Shown here: positions 1-11,472 of the stretch, piece after piece
Layout of the letters: the number at the start of each line of letters is the position of its first letter
Numbering within the stretch: position 1 is the stretch's first letter
Source of the DNA: Paracamarosporium sp. OC-R06-R3
Lineage: Eukaryota > Ascomycota > Dothideomycetes > Pleosporales > Didymosphaeriaceae
Length of the DNA stretch: 64,000 bases
Direction of reading: 5' to 3'
Assembly (NCBI GenBank): GCA_019828545.1
Contig: JACVRA010000117.1
Span: forward strand, 121,721 to 185,720
The notes under the pieces: model-generated
What the model saw: the letters and a program-made list of their open reading frames with translations, nothing else
Databases searched by the model: none
What the model was told of the DNA's origin: nothing
Position numbers and translations under genes: made by a program

Positions 1-1346
1 GTTCCTGATCTGGAAAATCGGGAAAAATCCCCACTATGTCTTTGGAGAGACTTCTGAGTGTTTGCTCCGGGATGGGTATCTCTCCAGATAAGGCTGAAAC
101 CGCCATACTGAGCGTTGGCCAACAGCAGACGCAATCGAGCGGTGTCTTGGGCACTTTCGTGCCTGACGTCTGGAAAAAGAGTGCGGGACGCTATACCACA
201 TTAGGTGCTGACTAAGTTAGGTTGACCAACATCACCTTCGTTTTGGAACATGCCATTCCATTCCGAACATGGCAAATCGAAACAGGGATCGTGACGTTCC
301 TAGGTTCTCTCCATTCTTCCCTGAATAGCTGGATCAAGCGCGAGTTTATCTCAGCCAAGTTGTGCAAATAACAGATACTTATCACGCCCGATATGCACTC
401 CAGCGCCAATAAACGATACGTATCTAGTTCTAGGAATTAGTACTAAAAGCATGAGATTACTTGACATGGAAGTCTTGCGGCTACTTCCATCACGCTACAA
501 TGTTTAATCCCAATTGGTGAATGTCCAATTGTACACTAGAGTCTTCTAAGAACCTCGCAGGAGCAACCTTTCGTAACACAGCTTCGGCAACAACACACTA
601 TTTTCTTGTACAGGGCATTATGATATTAAAGTCACGACTTTGTCAGCATGCCCGTTTGTATCATGCCTGTGCTAGCCAGGTACCGAGGTTCCAGGGCAAT
701 TCTCCTCAAATCCAGCTACACTACCCGCCATGTACAAACGCTGGATGCTTTAAATTGCGTTCAAGCCCCAGTTCCGGGCTTGATTTCCGCCAATCAACTC
801 GATTACGGTTGTCCTTGATGAGAAAAATTTCGACATCGGAAACCTGTGGAACTACCTTGTCACTACACCCTTGATTTAACTTGTTGTAGCACCTAGATCA
901 TACCATAAGGATTAACCAATTACGTACACAGGTTTCGGTTGTTGCTGTAGGCAGCGATTGAAAGCATAGGCCCAAACGCGACAGCAACGAAGGAACATTA
1001 CAGCTACTATAGCGCTGAACAGCTGACATCGTCGAAGCTTCCACAAATTGAGGTTCCTCTCTCTGCAGGTATCTCACCGGGTTCCGAATTCATATACAAA
1101 AGGACAAGGGAGTCACAGGAATAGCAACGACATCCCTCTCCCGGACAACTTTGGTCAGGCAGCGAGGTGAGTGAGATTGCGCTTTGCGATGTCGCTTTCC
1201 TTTACCTTACTCGTTTACTCTAGACCAATGATAGGGAGTCTTTCGAAAAGGAAGATCGACCCTTCTACAGCCTCACTGCGCAAACACAGGAACTTTACCA
1301 CGACTCTTCGCTAGAGGACTCCCGAATCTGTGGCGATAATTCGAAG
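1..1346. other. Intergenic, no supported gene
   Basis: Only short open frames on either strand (longest about 117 codons at 521-874), without recognisable domains or a natural amino-acid mix. The last 300 bases before the ATG at 1347 probably hold the promoter and 5' leader of the next gene. Confidence 0.6.
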
Positions 1347-4300
1347 ATGGTGCAACGACCCAACACCGTACAACCGCCTATCGATTCAGATAGAGGTCCT
1401 TCGAGATCCGGTATGGGAACGGTGGCCCAGTTTATCGGTTATTCAGAGAGTGAATCCGAAGAACCATTGGATCGGAAGTTGCAACATCCAGGTTTGAATA
1501 TTCGTCGGAAACTCAACTCTTCTCATGGACCACAAGACTCATTCGTCCTTCGGTCAACATCGAAAGTAGAGCTCCACGACCTTCCCACAAGTCATAAGCC
1601 CACTACAGGTATGGATCGCTCGGCTACCGCTAAGCAAAAGAAGCGACCTTCGGCATCGAGCAGCTCCAAGGGTATAGTCAAACCCAAGAAGCTCAAACGT
1701 AAGTGGGCCTGTGTGTATCTGTCACCCTGCAGGCATTACGTCCATCGCTAATCTGATCTGTAACACGCAGGCGCTCTTCTGTACCAATCATCTTCCGAAG
1801 AAGACAATGACTCATCAGAAATTGAGGACAACAGGCCATCCAACGCTGAAGATGATGGAGCATTCGATCATGCAGATGACGAAGTATTGAAAGTAGGATC
1901 ACCGGTCCCGTGGCAAGCATCCCCGGAAAGACCATTTCTGATACGGTCGCAAGAATCACAACGTACCTCACGGCTCTCATCACCACATGTATCGTCACAA
2001 GCAGTTTCTGCGAAGCCGTTGGGTCCAATCTCGCGCGCTCGTCTCCAGCAAGCAATAGCTAGGAGGGGTGTCTCGGTCAACAAGCTTCAGGTCAATGGCA
2101 ACAATATCGCGGACCACGGACTCTCAAAGCCCGCGACTGACGTGAAGAATACAAAATTTGATCACCGTATCGGACATCGTCTAAGACACCCTTCAGCAGG
2201 GGTCAGCTCAACAGGCTCGACTGTACAGGTGATCGAACAGTCATCAGGACGTAGAATGACCCCTACAGGCCAGAGGCTGCAGCAAGATACCCACAAGCAG
2301 CTGCCGCATGCCAAGCCACATTCTCAAACGCGCCGGTCTCCCTCGAAAATCATACAAACACTGCCACCGGAGAGGTCTCCTACATACAGACCACCAAGCG
2401 CTTCTTCTCAGAAGCAACCCAGGGGCCTCAAGCAGAATGAGTCCGCTCCAGCGTTTGGAAGGTCGGAAACTGTCGAGATTAACAGGAAAATCGAGTCTAT
2501 GAAAAAGGGGGCACCCCTGGCGAGCTCGCTGTCTACGCTGACATCGAAAACATCGTCTAGCAAGCAAGGAGCTCTTATAAATGGAAAACCAAGCGCTACT
2601 CAAAATGCAACGCTACCAGCTCCAGCGACCTCACAATCAAATACTCCTGTAAATCAGGAAAAGACCAGTAATGCGCGACAGAAGCCACCCATATCGACGA
2701 CTACTAGGCCAGGTACGCACAGGGGGGTTATTGGAATGACTTCAGAGATTCCCTTGGGTAGAGCAGCGAGCACAAAACAGCCCAAGATCCAAACTATAGA
2801 AGCCCAGGACACTACGCCGAAGGTTAATTCTGTAAACCGGCCAATGCAGACTAAAAGCGCTGCTACAGTCATTAACAAGCGGGTGTCAAACCCATCAATG
2901 GCTCGCGAGGCACATGCAACAACGAGTCGGCGAGAAATTCCTGTTGAAAGAGCTCAATCAATCCCGAAAAATCCTCATATGGCAGCAGCAGGCACAACTA
3001 CGCCAAATATAGCGCCGCAGAAATCCCAGGTCCCAGACGTAAATGCATCTCTTGAGAACAGAGCAGCGATCAACAACAAAACGAAACCAACACCTTCAAA
3101 TGTATCAAAAACTCCGCTCACGAAGCCTGCTGCATCTACTCTGCAGAACCTTCTTACAGAAGTCTCTCATGGCGATGACATGTTCAAGGCAGTGTCTACA
3201 GATCGTACCCAGACTGTTAAAGGCCCCCAAGTCGAGAATGGCGCGTCTTGCAAGGACCCCACAGCGCCTCCAAAAGATGAACCAGATCCAGTACGCACGA
3301 AAACTACCACCAACGTAGCATCTTCGAGTGCTCTTTCGGCTTCAGCACCTTCGGATTCTACCGAAGAATCGAAATCAGTTAACGGTATGGTTGCGCCAAT
3401 TCGTACTAACACGAACGACGGCAAATCAGACAATCAAAGCACTACGAAGCCTTCGACGCCCAACGTGCATGTCCAGCAAATAATGAAGGAGATGCGAAAG
3501 AGCTTACCAACGATGAGACGCTCCAGCAATATTCATCGTCTCCAAAATCCTAAAGGTTCTTCGCAAGTAGCTACAGTACAGCCCAACACGGTTGTCACTG
3601 CTCCACCTCAAGCGATCCCATCAAGCTCCTCCAAAGCACCATCACTGGTGACATCAGAAACCCCTTCATCGGTCCAGACTAAAGCTATAGCTGCTTTGCC
3701 TACCAAGCCACCAGTATCTGTTCAGGGTAATGCAGCAGCTTCAACTCCGCTCCAAGCGTTTTCTTTGGTACCGTCCCAAGCATCGTTGTTGGCAGCGTCA
3801 AAAGCGCCTTCACCACCCCAGGCCAAACCACCAAGTTCAATCGAAGAAACTGCGAGCCACCCTTCTGCATCTACGACTGCAGCAACGAAACCATTTACCA
3901 AGAAACACACAAGAACCCCGAGTGGCCCCACTGAGGAGGGATTCGATATCTACATACCGCCGGCACCGGGAGCGCGTACACCTGCACCGGCCTTGAATAC
4001 CAGGAAAGATGTAGATTCTTCTGAAACTATTCCGGTTCATTCAGGCAAAAAGGCTCTAGACGCGGTCAACAATACCATCGTGGTTGATAAAGCTGTGGTT
4101 GACAACGCTGTTTCGGACGATAGTCTCAAGCCACCAACTACTCCCACGGGAAAGCTTAGAGCACCACCTTTGGACGTAGTCAAACAACCAGGTCATCGTA
4201 TGAACGGCAATCAGCCCCTGAGCAATGATGCTACAATAGCTTCATCGAGCAAGAAGGGTGTCTCATCCACTCCCTCCGTTTCCGCAAGGCAGGATCTTGG

Positions 4301-5890
4301 CTACCACGCTCAATTCGTTAAGAGGAATGGATCTGCTGCAGCACTGTTTACACCGCAGAAGACGCGTGTTTCAGCCGATGCCGCAATCCGGGCCGGGGAG
4401 CATCTGTCAGCTAACAACACCAATACCAATGCGTTTATTTCAAGGGGTAAAGTAGGTCCTTCAGACGTTGGCGCCGATCACCAGAGGAACAACGTCACTG
4501 TCAACCACGCTCAAGCTGCTCAGAATGGCATATCCTCATCTACAACGACCTCGACAGGTAAGAGGGGCATATCAGATCCTGTACTAGATCGTGGATCCGA
4601 CCAAACGGACAAGCCCGCTCCTAGAACCCAATCAGTGCAGGGAACAGGCACGACTACCAACACAGCGGTGACGAAAGTGCAAAACGAGCTCTCTGCCGCA
4701 ACGTGTAAGACGAAGGTAAATGAGGTAAACCCCACAGAATATGCTTTGTGGAGACTACGTGCTTACTTTACAGCTTTTCCTTAGAGCTCCCACCACTATC
4801 ACGCCAAAGCTTGCTGTAGAGGACACAAATGCTACCCAGCAACTTCCCGAAATCATCCTGCAGGACCAGCCGACGACCAACCCGCTTACCGAGCCCTATT
4901 TCGAATACAGAGTCTGGCAGAAGATCTGGGCGGAATCAACGACCGAGCAGGGTGTCGAGGCAATGAGGGTGGGGTTCGCATCTACAGTGCTCGAAACGGC
5001 GAATAGACACGCCGAGGAGTTCTTCATGCAGACGAAGCGCCAGTTCCTACGCTCTTTTCCGGTTCAACATGAGCGATCGGCCAGCGCACATAGCGATGAG
5101 GGGTGCTTGGAGCTTATGGGCTCGCTGGCTTCGATAGGTTGGCCGGTGAAGCAGATCCACGTGAAGATATGGGTCGAGCAAGGCGAGGGTGAGTACGCGT
5201 TCATGCTCATGCTCATGCAATACCTAGGCTTACATGTATCGTCTAGTGCCATTAGATATGGTTGCTTTCCATCCACCCCCGGCAACTACCTCGTTCCTCA
5301 GCAAGACGCTGTATATCCTGCGTCTATACAAGCTGACCGAGGTTCCGAATACGAACTCTGAAGAATCCGATAATGAAGACAGAGACGAGAGCGAGGTCGA
5401 GAAGGAGGCTAACAGCAACGATGAAGCCTCGGCCTCAGATTCAGACTCCTCCTCCTCGCCCGAACCAGACGCTGACCCCGACAAAGGCAAGCACAACAAG
5501 AAGCGGCAAGCCAAGGAGGCGCTCAAGGACAGTCCACCCCCAAAGCGGCGCAAACCCACGTCGACCTCTCCAAAGCGCACGATGCCAACCCCAGCAACGC
5601 GCTTCCTCCGCCAGCACCACCAGATGCCCTGCCCGGAGGTCTACACCACGGTGCACAGTGCCAACAGCGCGGCATGCAGTCTGCAGATGGAGATGATGCA
5701 CGAGCAGACGCCGTTGGGCGAGGCGTGGCAGGCACGCAATGCCGCGCAGCTGAGGAGGAAAGCGGTGGAGCTTGGTGGGAGGGAGGGCGAGGCGCGCTAT
5801 TGGCGGAGCGAGTTCAACGTGGGGCTGGGGAGTAGTAGGTTCGAGCTGGTGGTTGAGCGGGTAGGTGTTTGCGGGCCGAGGAATGTGTAG
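1347..5890 (+). CDS. Large disordered Ser/Thr/Lys-rich protein, unknown function
   Basis: Four-exon model: 1347-1698, 1771-4715, 4774-5188, 5247-5890, giving 1451 aa. Introns start GTAAGT, GTAAAT and GTGAGT, end in AG, and the frame is kept throughout. Residues 1-1100 are almost entirely low-complexity Ser/Thr/Pro/Lys/Ala, with acidic-serine patches (QSSSEEDNDSSE) and basic clusters (KPKKLKRK, a possible nuclear signal). The only globular-looking part is near the C-terminus (EPYFEYRVWQKIWAES, then PLDMVAFHPPPATTSFLSKT), followed by an acidic Ser/Asp/Glu run and a basic PPPKRRKP patch. This pattern fits a nuclear scaffold or chromatin-associated protein, but that is inference; I do not recognise the family. 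The 3' end is uncertain: a diverged copy of the last coding segment lies just after the stop, so a further splice is possible. Confidence 0.75.
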
Positions 5891-7896
5891 AACAGCGGCG
5901 AACCGTGGCCTGGGCAACAGCAGGTTTGAGATTGTACGGGTGGACAGGCGTTTGCGAGCGAGATGTAAGACTGGTGTAGTACGTCGTGGCATGTTACAGC
6001 GAGCACGAAGGAGATCGATTTCATTGACTATCCAGTTACAGCGCTGAGGCTAGGCCAGTCAAGCTGGATAACCAACAAATTCGAACTCCTTGTATGCATG
6101 GTACGGTACCATGTTACACATAGAATATGACCGAGCATTGCACGTGGCGCCTTGGGCCACAGGATAGGCTATTGCCCGCGTCGTTCACCGTCACAGGCTG
6201 CGATCTGCCGCTAATTTATTCAATTGGATTTAGTGGTAGTTACTTCTTCTGGTTCTTTCTGAAGCGAGGTTTTTAATGGTTGTTGAACCGTGCCCTATCT
6301 TTGACGTCGATCATGCATAGTCAAAGAATCTTTTACGTTCGCATAGACGTCGCTGTGGTTGAAACCACAATATTCAGCGTTGTATTATTGGATGCTGGAG
6401 TGACAGTTGATAATCGTAATGCTTCTATGGAAGCTTTCTATTTTGCCGATTTTGAACTTGTTACTGAGTTGCAAAAGCCTAATGCTTTTGCGCTCGCTCA
6501 GCTACCTAGCCAGCCTTCTCTTTCCTTCGAGCAGGTTGAATATCAGCTCTCCCAACGTGCCTCCCTTAGAGTAGTCTAGCTTTCATCTGTTAGCTGGCCT
6601 TTAGAGCCTTAGCTACCTCCCTTTTCTGAATTTGTAGTTGCTAATTATAAGCCTCCTCCTTCTGCTGCACACCATCACGTGCTTTCTATACACTGCTCAG
6701 TAACCAGAAAGCAGTTCCGTTATGATACGCATGAGGCTCACCAAATTACAGGAGATTGTCCTACTTTTAAGATCTCTTTTGAACGATTGAAAACTCTCTC
6801 AAACCCATATTCTCATGCTGTAGGATCTGCTTCCATACAGAGATAGAGTGGATTGCCTATCTGAGTTTCCGAGTCTTACCTGTGCCTATTGTAAAGGGCT
6901 GAAGCCTAGGATAAATAGATCCTCTTTGTTAGTAGCCAGAACTTAAGATCTAGCGGGTACTGAAGGGGTCAATGTCGAGATAAAGGATGAAAACCGGAGA
7001 CACAGAATGCATGGAATAGTAGAGAAGTAAGTAAAATAAGGAAGGAATTAAGGAGTTCAATGAATACTAATTTTTCGACTTGAGGTAATTGCCGATCGAC
7101 TGCGATCAACTATCAATGCTCTCTGCCAACGATCGACCGCGAGCAATGAGAGTGGGTTGGTGCTTGTCTCCCCATAGTACTAAACTAGAATGTCTTTTTC
7201 AACGAGGCTATTATAAAGTGTATAATATCTTAATTTTTAGCTGGAAAAAAAAGCACATACAACCATAGGACACTGAAAATTGGTTTTCCACATCGCTTTG
7301 CTCGCTGTCGAGGGACCGTACACTGTACTTTGTCACGGATTTCAGGTCATGAGGTTAGAGTATAGCCTAGGGGGTGCGGTTCCCTGATCTTAGAGATCGA
7401 GGACATGTTTACAGTAGCGGCGCAGCTAGGTGTGTTGACCAGTCTTAAAACCTCCAGCCCCCATACTAGTGGTAATGATATATATATATAGACCACGTCG
7501 TGAATTTTGCACATGAGATAGAACCTGCATCTTGGACCATCGCATCAGAGGTTCGAAAGCAACGATTCACGGAATTTAGGCCTAGGAAGGAGAGGAAGAA
7601 GATAAAAGGAAAAGTCGCGGTTCTAAGTTTTAGGAGCAAGAGGCAAAGATAATAGTCCGAAAGTGCTAAGATATAGTAGTATCATTAGTGATAAAATAAA
7701 AGTAGAGGCCAGCAAAAGCAGCTGTCGAATTATTCAGACAGAAAAAGGCGAAATGCGATGGAGATTACGGGAGTCTAACGTAAACACGGAATCATAGGAG
7801 AAGTTACGTAGAACAAATAACCCATGGAAATTAGGACCACACCGAGAACATCTCTCCTGTCCAGACAATTCTGGTCGTTCGTTCCGAAAGGCATAG
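5891..7896. other. AT-rich intergenic gap, no supported gene
   Basis: About 2 kb with many stops in all frames. A 99-codon frame at 6280-6579 has no recognisable domain. A short TA run lies near 7480. Parts look like decayed coding or transposon DNA, but no terminal repeats, transposase or reverse-transcriptase motif could be read. Confidence 0.55.
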
Positions 7897-10007
7897 CTAA
7901 ACGAGTGTAATAACAACCTCATTAGGTTTCCAGCCCTTGTAAGGTTCCCACCAATGCGGTGGCCCCTCATACGCTCTTCCACCTTTCCTTGAAACATTAC
8001 GCCAAGGGTCGGTACGAATTAAACCAATTCTCTCGTAGACATTCTTTTCTTCGTCCACGGATTTTAATACAAGTGAATAGAGATATGAATCCCGTCGAAC
8101 AACTCTTAAGCAGGCAACATTATCATTCAGCTGAGGTTGGACAAAGTCAGGATAATAATCGTATCCCCATCGACACCTCGGATCTTCATACCCTTTCACA
8201 AGTTCCAGTGTGGTGTGCAGCAGCACTCCGCGTAATTTCAGGTGGTAGCTGGGTACTGCAGCACCCTCTTCCACCCTTGTCACAAATGAAGTGAAATCGC
8301 CACTCCATCCAGGTTGACTTAGATAATGAGGCCACCGTACCTCGCTCGCAACAGAAGCCCAAGACCAGGTGGGGAAAAGCCATTTTTCAGAACTCCATTC
8401 CATTTTGCGTGAAGTTACGGTGGGAATTAGTTTCTGTGGTGGTGGGTCCGTATAAATATCCCAGAGAAGATCAATTGCCAGCGTATCACTCCATAGTCCA
8501 GCCAGGTAGTCGCCTCTCCTAAAAGGATGTATACACTGTCTGAGTCCATCAATGGCCACTAACCTATCCGATTGGATGGTTAATGAACTTGTCGAATATC
8601 TTTCAACTAGCTCGTACCAGGCTTCTGCTAGCTTATGTTGCTTGTAACGATCCTTCTCTGGAAGCCGGGCCATTATCGAGAATCTGTTTGCACCTATGGC
8701 GTATTGAAAGCTTTGAAGACACTGACATGATGCCATTTTTTTACATTGCCATAATAGTTCTGCTTTACCGAACAAGATTATCCGTGGAGAAAGAAGTATT
8801 TCTTGGGCGACCCACCCACGCTTTAGTAAAGGGAAATCCCATTCGTGGTGTAGAATTTCCTGGCGGGCATAGGCATAGTCTTGGCGATCCCGACTCCGAA
8901 GATTAGGTATAGGTATCTGGACAATTCTATGACTAGAGAAGATTCCACTATTGCACCCTGTAGAAACAGCAGCAGCTAGGGTAAGATACGCATTTTGGAA
9001 AACCGAGCACATCTTGCCAGATTCGCCTCTCCAGTCTTTATCGGAACGTTTCTCATCTTCGGGAGAATCGTTCTCCTTGTCGGCTTGGATAATACATAGT
9101 GAATCTATCCAAAGGTATTGAATCTTCATCTTCCTGGTAAATGTGACTGCATCTTGGAATGTTCGTGGCAGTATGTCATAGGATATCTTCTTACAGTATT
9201 CGTCGAATGTGTGTGTCGTAAGTTTCGTGGACATGAGACTCGGATCACCCCAACAGTGGCTTAGAGCGATATAGTTTCCAGACAATTTACCACCAGTTTC
9301 CAGCACTTTAATATCGTGATCGTCTGGATGAGACCCAGAGCCTAGATCGAGGACTCTAGTAGGTAGAATTGGAGGATATGGACTGGTGGCGCATAAAGGA
9401 TGTTGAGAAAGACAAGTATCTAATTGTGCTTGAGCCCAAGAGAAGGATTCCTCAGATGCCGTGTTTTCGGGGAGATGTTTTGCAACGCGAAAACAATCCC
9501 GCAGTGGAGATTCATCTAGAAACAAACGTTAACTTCATTCACTTAATCAAAGTCGACTATAGTAGAAATCCAACAGAAGAGTGGTGCTTACGTACCATCC
9601 AATACGTATACCATAATCGTACTATCCTCATCATTTGTGATGTGAGAAAAGCGGAGATCGAAACGAAATCTTATTTTACGTCGCTTTTCAACATTCTCGA
9701 AAGCCCGAATAGCTTCCCGCAATATTTGACAAAAGGAACATCCATTCTCTGCCGATTGTACTAAGGCGTCTAATCGAAACCATGTTATTAAACGTTTTAA
9801 ATTAAGGCAGATTTTACATGATTGATCGTTGTGAAGTGACAGAGCGCCTTCATCCAATTCGTTGTCGCTGTTATTGGTGCTGGCCACAGTTGATGTGTCT
9901 GCTTGTTGCGCTATATTACTATCTGAGAAAGACATCTCAGCAGGAGTTGGAGAACTAGAGATGGTTTTCGGACATTTCAAGCAGTTGAATAATGTCAAAA
10001 GATTCAT
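7897..10007 (-). CDS. HET-domain (heterokaryon incompatibility) protein
   Basis: Two exons on the minus strand, 10007-9596 and 9515-7897, joined through an 80-bp intron (GTACGT...TTCTAG), give 676 aa. The N-terminal part has cysteine pairs (CLKC, CKIC, CSFC) as often seen before a HET domain. The HET domain starts near residue 219 with YIALSHCWG, followed by the hallmark WIDSLCIIQ and a C-terminal block with AYLTLAAA. HET proteins trigger programmed cell death when genetically different hyphae fuse, or act as signalling modules; which applies here cannot be told. A second in-frame ATG at 9935 could be the true start (24 residues shorter). No frameshift or internal stop is seen, so the gene looks intact. 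The family identification is secure from the motifs; the biological role is inferred. Confidence 0.9.
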
Positions 10008-10382
10008 AGTATTTTGGCAGCGACGAGCTTGACAGAAGAGACGGAGGGTCGATGTTCGTACTGGGTAACAGCGAGAAGTGACCCTTGTAGAAGTGTGATG
10101 TAAGATTGATTGTTCAGGGCTACTGGAAAGAAGCTGGATAAACAAGAGCCTTGGCGCCTGCCACCACTCTATTGGGTGTGCCTGCCTCAACAAGAACACG
10201 GCGCAGCGGTTTGTACAACGAAGGGATAGGCTGAAGGTTTCACCTGATTGGAGGCGTCAATGCTGCATGTGTGAGTTGGCCTTGGAGTTCATTACAGCCA
10301 CCTGGATTTCCGGTGACGGGGGTTAGCGATAGGTTGGAAATATAGTTGGGAGTTGCGCCGTCGCACGAAGGCGTTTTTCTTC

Positions 10383-10501
10383 TACCGTAGACTTTTGCTG
10401 ATACCGTCCATGGTCACGATGACCCACTTTTACGCTCATTCCTGTTTTCCGATTAGCTCTCAGGCCCCCTGGTCATACAGTATCAGCAAAAGTCTACGGT
10501 A
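10383..10501. repeat. Perfect 22-bp inverted repeat with 75-bp spacer
   Basis: Arm 10383-10404 begins TACCGTAGACTTTTG and is the exact reverse complement of 10480-10501, which ends AAAAGTCTACGGTA. Homology stops sharply on both sides of each arm. The spacer contains a small GGTCA/TGACC pair. This could be a small non-autonomous element, a hairpin-forming RNA or a regulatory dyad. Confidence 0.85.
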
Positions 10502-10808
10502 TGTTACTGAAGTCCAGAAAAATAAAAAGAGAAAGGCATGTGAGACGCCTTCGCGTTCCCTACTCTCCAGAAAATCATGAACTGAGTTTGCCGTCAGCGG
10601 TAGGCCGGCGATTTCGGCAATTTGATGCAGGTGTGGTGTTCCCCACGGGCTGCGCAGCCGATACTCGTTTTGTACATCAGAACGCGGTATCCACGTACCC
10701 ACTCTCGCTCCAGCAGCTTATCTACTGGCGGAGTGGATCGAGCGGGTAGATACAATACACACCGTACAACAATAGAAACGCTGGTATACCGATGGAGGCC
10801 TGAATCTG

Positions 10809-10820
10809 CCGGCTAGCCGG
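10809..10820. repeat. 12-bp GC-rich palindrome
   Basis: CCGGCTAGCCGG is a perfect palindrome about 650 bases upstream of the glycosyltransferase start. Function unknown. Confidence 0.5.
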
Positions 10821-10872
10821 ATGGAGGGCGTGGCTGAGCCGAGGGGGCGCAGTCGTTGTACGAATACGGTGC

Positions 10873-10891
10873 CCGCGTATCAGATACGCGG
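10873..10891. promoter_or_regulatory. 19-bp CCG...CGG dyad, possible binding site
   Basis: CCGCGTATC-A-GATACGCGG is perfectly symmetrical around one central base, about 580 bases upstream of the glycosyltransferase gene. Inverted CCG/CGG half-sites are typical of fungal zinc-cluster (Zn2Cys6) regulators. That reading is inference; the symmetry itself is directly visible. Confidence 0.35.
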
Positions 10892-11472
10892 CTGTGGCGA
10901 TCCGTCCGCTTTGCGCACACGCGCCAATAAGGGTCTTTGACAGTTCCCGTTTTGCAAGCGCTGCCGCTTGGGAGCGGGCTAACGGTGTACGCGTCGCACT
11001 TCGTCTGCGTGGATCGGGACGCGATGGTGGCAGTAGTTGTGCGAGATATTGCTGCAGCGGCATCCTGCGGGTCTGCAGTGGCCAGTCAGTCGATGGCGAT
11101 GCAGCTGGATGCGAGATGAGAGTCCACACGAGGTTGCGAGCAGGGCCCAGGTCAGACGCAGGGGCCGCGACGCTTGCTGGCTAGTCGCCGCCTTACGACC
11201 CAGACGGTGGCCAGGAGGATCTTCTAGCGCCGACACCGTCTCTAAGGGGCTGCGTCGTCCCGCGTCCTTGTGCGCCCGCCGTTGTCCCACGCCTGGGGTG
11301 AAATGGCCCGCCATATACACCCCCGTGCCCCAGCCCGTCCTCTCTGCGCGTAAATGCTACACCAGCAATTCACTCGCCTGACCCCGCCTGTTCTCGCCTC
11401 GCCACACGAGCACGCCCGCCGCCGCCTCTGATGGGAAGTCGCTGTCCGCCGCATACCACACCCGCCCCCTAA

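Larger units (their letters stand above)
10008..11472. other. Intergenic gap with inverted repeats
   Basis: No supported gene. The left part holds a 22-bp perfect inverted repeat and the middle holds two GC-rich dyads (separate entries). The right part (about 11150-11470) is C-rich and pyrimidine-biased, as expected for the promoter and leader of the glycosyltransferase gene that follows. Long antisense frames here are by-products of high GC. Confidence 0.6.

Noticed and set aside
521..874. 117-codon plus-strand frame
   Set aside because: No motif, Ser/Cys-rich mix and no splice partner; the flanks look intergenic.
6280..6579. 99-codon frame, possible element relic
   Set aside because: No transposase, gag or pol motif could be read downstream, and stops are dense; not enough to call an element.
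7336..7500. TGTCACGG-type start, at first taken as an LTR end
   Set aside because: No second copy, no primer-binding site and no internal reading frame were found within reach.
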